A DNA stretch of 7,618 nt from Anaerolineae bacterium (GTDB taxonomy: Bacteria > Chloroflexota > Anaerolineae > Aggregatilineales > Aggregatilineaceae). This document shows, one piece after another, positions 5,422 to 7,618 of this stretch. Position numbers and translations under genes: made by a program. Each line of letters starts with the position of its first letter. The first letter of the stretch is position 1. Below the pieces are notes generated by a model. The model saw only the letters and a list, made by a program, of their open reading frames with translations, did no database searches and had not been told where the DNA came from. The stretch covers positions 1 through 7,618 of the forward strand of contig JAFGJA010000100.1 in assembly GCA_016929355.1 (NCBI GenBank). The letters are read 5' to 3'.

Positions 5422-5464
5422 GACTCCCCCTCGCCATGCGTGGAGAGGGGGCCGGGGGGTGAGG
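5422..5464. repeat. GC-rich palindromic dispersed repeat of Chloroflexota type
   Basis: The core 5426-5451 is a near-perfect palindrome: CCCCCTC pairs with GAGGGGG, one G/A mismatch, then CCA pairs with TGG around a TGCG loop. On the leftward strand it is led by CCTCACCCCCCGG, which begins immediately after the TAA stop of the gene at 5465. I recall the phrase CCTCACCCCCCGGCCCCCTC as a frequent intergenic repeat in Chloroflexota genomes. When translated by accident such repeats give 'LTPRPPLHAWRGG'-like peptides, a known source of false genes. It could act as a 3' stabiliser for the upstream mRNA. Confidence 0.65.
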
Positions 5465-5983
5465 TTAACCCTCTTCTTCGGTGGCTTCGGTTTCTTCAAC
5501 CTCGTCTTTGTCGCTCTCAACAACTTTTTTCGCCTCGTCACGGACCATCTTCACCACGTCCTTGAGTCCGCTTAAGCCGACGGTTTTCATGAATTTTTCG
5601 TACACTTCGGAATCTTTGGCTTCGCCACCGCTCGCAAAATAGAATTTGGCCGCGCGCCCCAAACCGAGCGTAATCATCGCATTCAGCACACCATTCATCG
5701 TGATCGCCAACGGCAGCCCGATTCCGGTCAGGGCGAGGCCGGTAGCTAGCAGTTTGAGCGAGCCGAGCGTCACCGCCGAACTTTCGATCACGCGCTGGAC
5801 AAATTTGCGTGTTTGGTTGTCGTCCCATTCCATGTCGTAGATCAGCGCCAAACCGCCGATCATCGCGCCGTTGGCGACCACCAACGTGGTGATGTCACCC
5901 AGTAGGGGCAAAGCACCCATCGCCGCCGTTGAAACCACTGCGCCGAGAATGACATTATCGGCCTTCTTTTCCTGTGAAGTCAT
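5465..5983 (-). CDS. DUF697-like membrane-associated protein with acidic tail
   Basis: The product has 172 residues from the ATG at 5983. Residues 10-50 form a hydrophobic, Gly/Ala-rich hairpin ('VILGAVVSTAAMGALPLLGD', then 'VVANGAMIGGLALIYD'). A polar helix (52-70) follows, then a second hydrophobic stretch (71-112) ending 'GLGRAAKFYFASGG'. The pattern of AA.GA.P.LGD, a polar helix and a GLGRAA..YF ending resembles the DUF697 (YcjF-like) fold, which is often membrane-associated and linked to dynamin- or Era-like GTPases; no GTPase is adjacent here. A charged helix (121-155) leads to a strongly acidic tail rich in E and D (156-172). A frame extension to 6103 is rejected because the AGGAG site at 5992-5996 sits 8 bases from 5983. 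Its function is unknown. It converges on the initiator tRNA gene and shares its terminator. Confidence 0.65.
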   Translation of the reverse strand: MTSQEKKADNVILGAVVSTAAMGALPLLGDITTLVVANGAMIGGLALIYDMEWDDNQTRKFVQRVIESSAVTLGSLKLLATGLALTGIGLPLAITMNGVLNAMITLGLGRAAKFYFASGGEAKDSEVYEKFMKTVGLSGLKDVVKMVRDEAKKVVESDKDEVEETEATEEEG

Positions 5984-5991
5984 CTCTTTTT

Positions 5992-5996
5992 CTCCT
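5992..5996 (-). promoter_or_regulatory. Ribosome binding site that decides the start of the DUF697-like gene
   Basis: Read leftward this is AGGAG, with 8 bases to the ATG at 5983. The frame stays open upstream to 6103, but no comparable site exists there and the extra 40 residues have no protein-like character. Confidence 0.7.
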
Positions 5997-6052
5997 GATA
6001 AAACTCGAAATTTGGTGTGACTATGCCAAAATAGGCCATGCGGCCCTACCAT

Positions 6053-6058
6053 ACTATA
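6053..6058 (-). promoter_or_regulatory. Possible -10 box for the DUF697-like gene
   Basis: Read leftward this is TATAGT, which would start a transcript near 6046 with a leader of about 60 bases. The sequence 17 bases upstream (GAACCA) is a poor -35. This is the best candidate in the 199-base divergent gap, but it is weak. Confidence 0.25.
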
Positions 6059-6102
6059 CGTTGGTCGGCCCGCTTTGGTTCCACTGCGTCCGAGTCGATT
6101 CA

Positions 6103-6111
6103 TGGTATACT
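6103..6111 (+). promoter_or_regulatory. Extended -10 promoter of the right-edge membrane protein gene
   Basis: TGGTATACT matches the extended -10 form TGnTATAAT at all but one position. It would start a transcript near 6118, about 65 bases before the ATG at 6183. No recognisable -35 is seen. The same TGGTA opening occurs before the kinase gene and before the DUF6125 operon. Confidence 0.5.
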
Positions 6112-6169
6112 TCCGGTGCGGTGGGGCTAACTCTCTTTAACGCTGGCCCCAACATCGTAACGCTTATTT

Positions 6170-6182
6170 TAAGTGGGTGATC
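6170..6182 (+). promoter_or_regulatory. Extended Shine-Dalgarno site of the right-edge gene
   Basis: TAAGTGGGTGATC agrees at 11 of 13 positions with the full complement of the 16S rRNA 3' end (TAAGGAGGTGATC) and abuts the ATG at 6183. The long match compensates for the broken GGAGG core, and it sets the start codon. Confidence 0.6.
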
Positions 6183-7618
6183 ATGTTCGATTCTTTCATT
6201 TTCAATGACGATCTGGCTTTGTACACGGCGATAGGTTTTTTGTTGTATACCGCGTTTCTGGTGATTGTCGTCCGGCGATTTTTGTCGCCGTTTAGCTTCA
6301 AAACCTTAGTGTTTTTGACTGTGCTGAACTGCGTGATCTTATTATTCAGCCGCGCGCCCTGGAATGGTGATCCTGACTGGGCCGGATTCTGGCAGTGGTT
6401 CCGCAGCGTGAACGGTGAATATAATCCCTTAGCCAGTTTCTCAACGGCCCAACTCTTAGGGGTCGGTGTGGGCGGGTTAGTGATCGGGCTGTGGGCCTCA
6501 TCTCTCGCATGGTGGGGGCGTGTCTATTGGGTGATCGCCGGGCTGATCTTCGGCGGGATGGCGGTGGACGAATACCATGTGCTGCATGAGGGGCATAACT
6601 GGATGCCAGTCTATGCGGCGCTGGTGGCAAGTGTGGTGATCGGCGGGGCGGCGGTGTTCTGGTTTGGGTTGAAGCGCCAAACCTGGCCCGCATTTGTGTT
6701 GATGTTGGGCGGACTCGGCTTTTCCGCGCTGGGGAGTGCCGTTTTGGAAAAGGAAGCGGCCCGGCGCTGCACCGATGTGCCCGGTCTGGTGAATATCTGC
6801 CAGCATTTCCCGTTTCTGGAAGAAATGTTTGAACTGGTGGGGATCAGTCTGGTGGTGGCCGGGGTGCTTTCGTTGGCGCAGCAGATCATCCTGCCGCCGA
6901 CCTGGACGCGCGCCCGCCGGGGTTTTCTTGCGGGTGTGGCGGTGAGCCTGAGCTTATTACTGTCTACGTTCTGGTTAGTGCCCCGCCTGGAAGCGCATTT
7001 TATAGCGAATACGGTGGACGTGCGGTATATGGACCAACACCTCGCGCTGGTCGGATATACCGTTCCCGAAAAAGGATTTAAGCCGGGAGATAAGGTCGAA
7101 CTGGCGTTTTTCTGGGAAGCGAAGGATTGGGTTCCACTCAATTTTAATATGTCCGCTCAATTGCTGACCTATCCCAATGCGGAGTTTGTGACCTCGGAAA
7201 GCGTGCTGGTGATCGATCCGCTCTCCTCAAGCTGGCCCCCTGGTTTCCTATCCAAAAAATCGGCCACGCTGACCATTCCCGACGATGTGATCACGCCAGC
7301 GAGTTTGAGCGTGTCCGCGCCGATCTGGTACGCCTCCCGCAAAATGCAAAATTTAGAGGGCGTGACCATTGACCAGAGCAGCGTGCCGTTGTTTTCTGAA
7401 ACCTTGCCCGATCTGGCGCATATCGCCGTGCTGCCGGTTGACGCGCCGCCTGATCCGCCGCATGAAACGAAAGTGCGTTTTGCCGCCGGTTTTACGCTGG
7501 CGGGCTACGCCTTGCCGGAGGAAGTCACCGGTTCGCTGGTGGTAAGTTTCTGGTGGAAAGGTGATGCTAACGGAGATATGGCGTTGACCCAGGCGTTTCA
7601 CCTGTACGATACCGCGAG
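6183..7618 (+). CDS. Multi-pass membrane protein with exported repeated beta domains (3' end outside window)
   Basis: A reading frame opens at the ATG at 6183 and runs without a stop to the window edge: 478 complete codons, so the protein is truncated here only by the window. Residues 1-270 hold about eight hydrophobic segments (near 11-30, 39-56, 91-110, 113-128, 143-162, 169-187, 215-236, 247-266). Charged motifs sit within or beside them: 'VDEYHVLHEGH' (128-138), 'LEKEAARRC' (188-196) and 'LEEMFELVG' (212-220), which could bind a metal or protons in the membrane. From 270 on the chain is hydrophilic and beta-rich, probably outside the membrane. Two segments look related: 'HLALVGYTVPEKGFKPGDKVELAFFWEA' in outline (286-313) and a later 'FTLAGYALPEEVTGSLVVSFWWKG' in outline (437-460), both running L-x-GY-x-(L/V)-P, then a strand ending F(F/W)W. 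Such GY-type beta sandwiches occur at the C-termini of Chloroflexota membrane proteins, as I recall. The function is unknown. Confidence 0.85.
   Translation, partial: MFDSFIFNDDLALYTAIGFLLYTAFLVIVVRRFLSPFSFKTLVFLTVLNCVILLFSRAPWNGDPDWAGFWQWFRSVNGEYNPLASFSTAQLLGVGVGGLVIGLWASSLAWWGRVYWVIAGLIFGGMAVDEYHVLHEGHNWMPVYAALVASVVIGGAAVFWFGLKRQTWPAFVLMLGGLGFSALGSAVLEKEAARRCTDVPGLVNICQHFPFLEEMFELVGISLVVAGVLSLAQQIILPPTWTRARRGFLAGVAVSLSLLLSTFWLVPRLEAHFIANTVDVRYMDQHLALVGYTVPEKGFKPGDKVELAFFWEAKDWVPLNFNMSAQLLTYPNAEFVTSESVLVIDPLSSSWPPGFLSKKSATLTIPDDVITPASLSVSAPIWYASRKMQNLEGVTIDQSSVPLFSETLPDLAHIAVLPVDAPPDPPHETKVRFAAGFTLAGYALPEEVTGSLVVSFWWKGDANGDMALTQAFHLYDTA

Noticed and set aside
5314..5541. Leftward open frame with an 'LTPRPPLHAWRGG' segment
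   Set aside because: That peptide is the accidental translation of the GC-rich palindromic repeat, and the frame overlaps the terminator and the end of the DUF697-like gene.
6346..7601. Several leftward open frames in the right part of the window
   Set aside because: All lie opposite one continuous rightward membrane-protein frame with hydrophobic segments and a ribosome site. Their translations are Arg/Pro/Ser/Thr-rich shadows.

Overview
The window suggests a bacterium of the phylum Chloroflexota, probably from the Anaerolineae side. The support is indirect. Several proteins look like families common there: a DUF6125-like protein, a PAS-GAF histidine kinase without transmembrane segments, and a multi-pass membrane protein with exported repeated beta domains opening on a 'L-x-GY' signature. 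Two dispersed palindromic repeats are of kinds I associate with Chloroflexota genomes. Base composition is moderately GC-rich and uneven. No phage, transposon, CRISPR array or rRNA is visible. The window looks like chromosomal core to light accessory sequence, and no intergenic stretch exceeds 300 bases.

Layout, left to right. Bases 1-113 are noncoding and hold a nested palindrome (11-66). A leftward pair follows: a small PD-(D/E)XK-type nuclease (610-1101) and a SixA-type histidine phosphatase (114-584). Divergent from it is a rightward pair: a cytoplasmic PAS-GAF-HisKA-HATPase sensor kinase (1219-3000) and, 11 bases later, a SAM-dependent methyltransferase-like protein (3012-3836). Converging on these with only 7 bases between is a compact leftward operon of three genes: a DUF6125-like cysteine-containing protein, the stand-alone CinA C-terminal domain (PncC), and a 78-residue protein resembling DUF6504. 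Each junction in it is a 4-base ATGA overlap.

Next comes a rightward initiator tRNA gene (5245-5316) with a clear promoter and a strong terminator that can work in both directions. It converges on a leftward gene for a DUF697-like membrane-associated protein (5465-5983), whose stop codon abuts a second palindromic repeat. The last gene (6183 to the right edge) is a long membrane protein that leaves the window without a stop codon.

Functional links are modest. PncC recycles nicotinamide mononucleotide to nicotinate mononucleotide for NAD synthesis. The kinase probably senses a cytosolic cue but has no response regulator here. The phosphatase could act on phosphohistidine, but nothing beyond proximity ties it to the kinase. 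Three gene starts share a TGGTA-type extended -10 element, which looks like the local promoter style. I do not see a convincing new multi-gene system. The oddest items are the compensatory base changes in the 11-66 palindrome, the unpaired U1/U72 initiator tRNA with a short D-loop, and the conserved-looking acidic/histidine motifs inside the membrane part of the right-edge protein.
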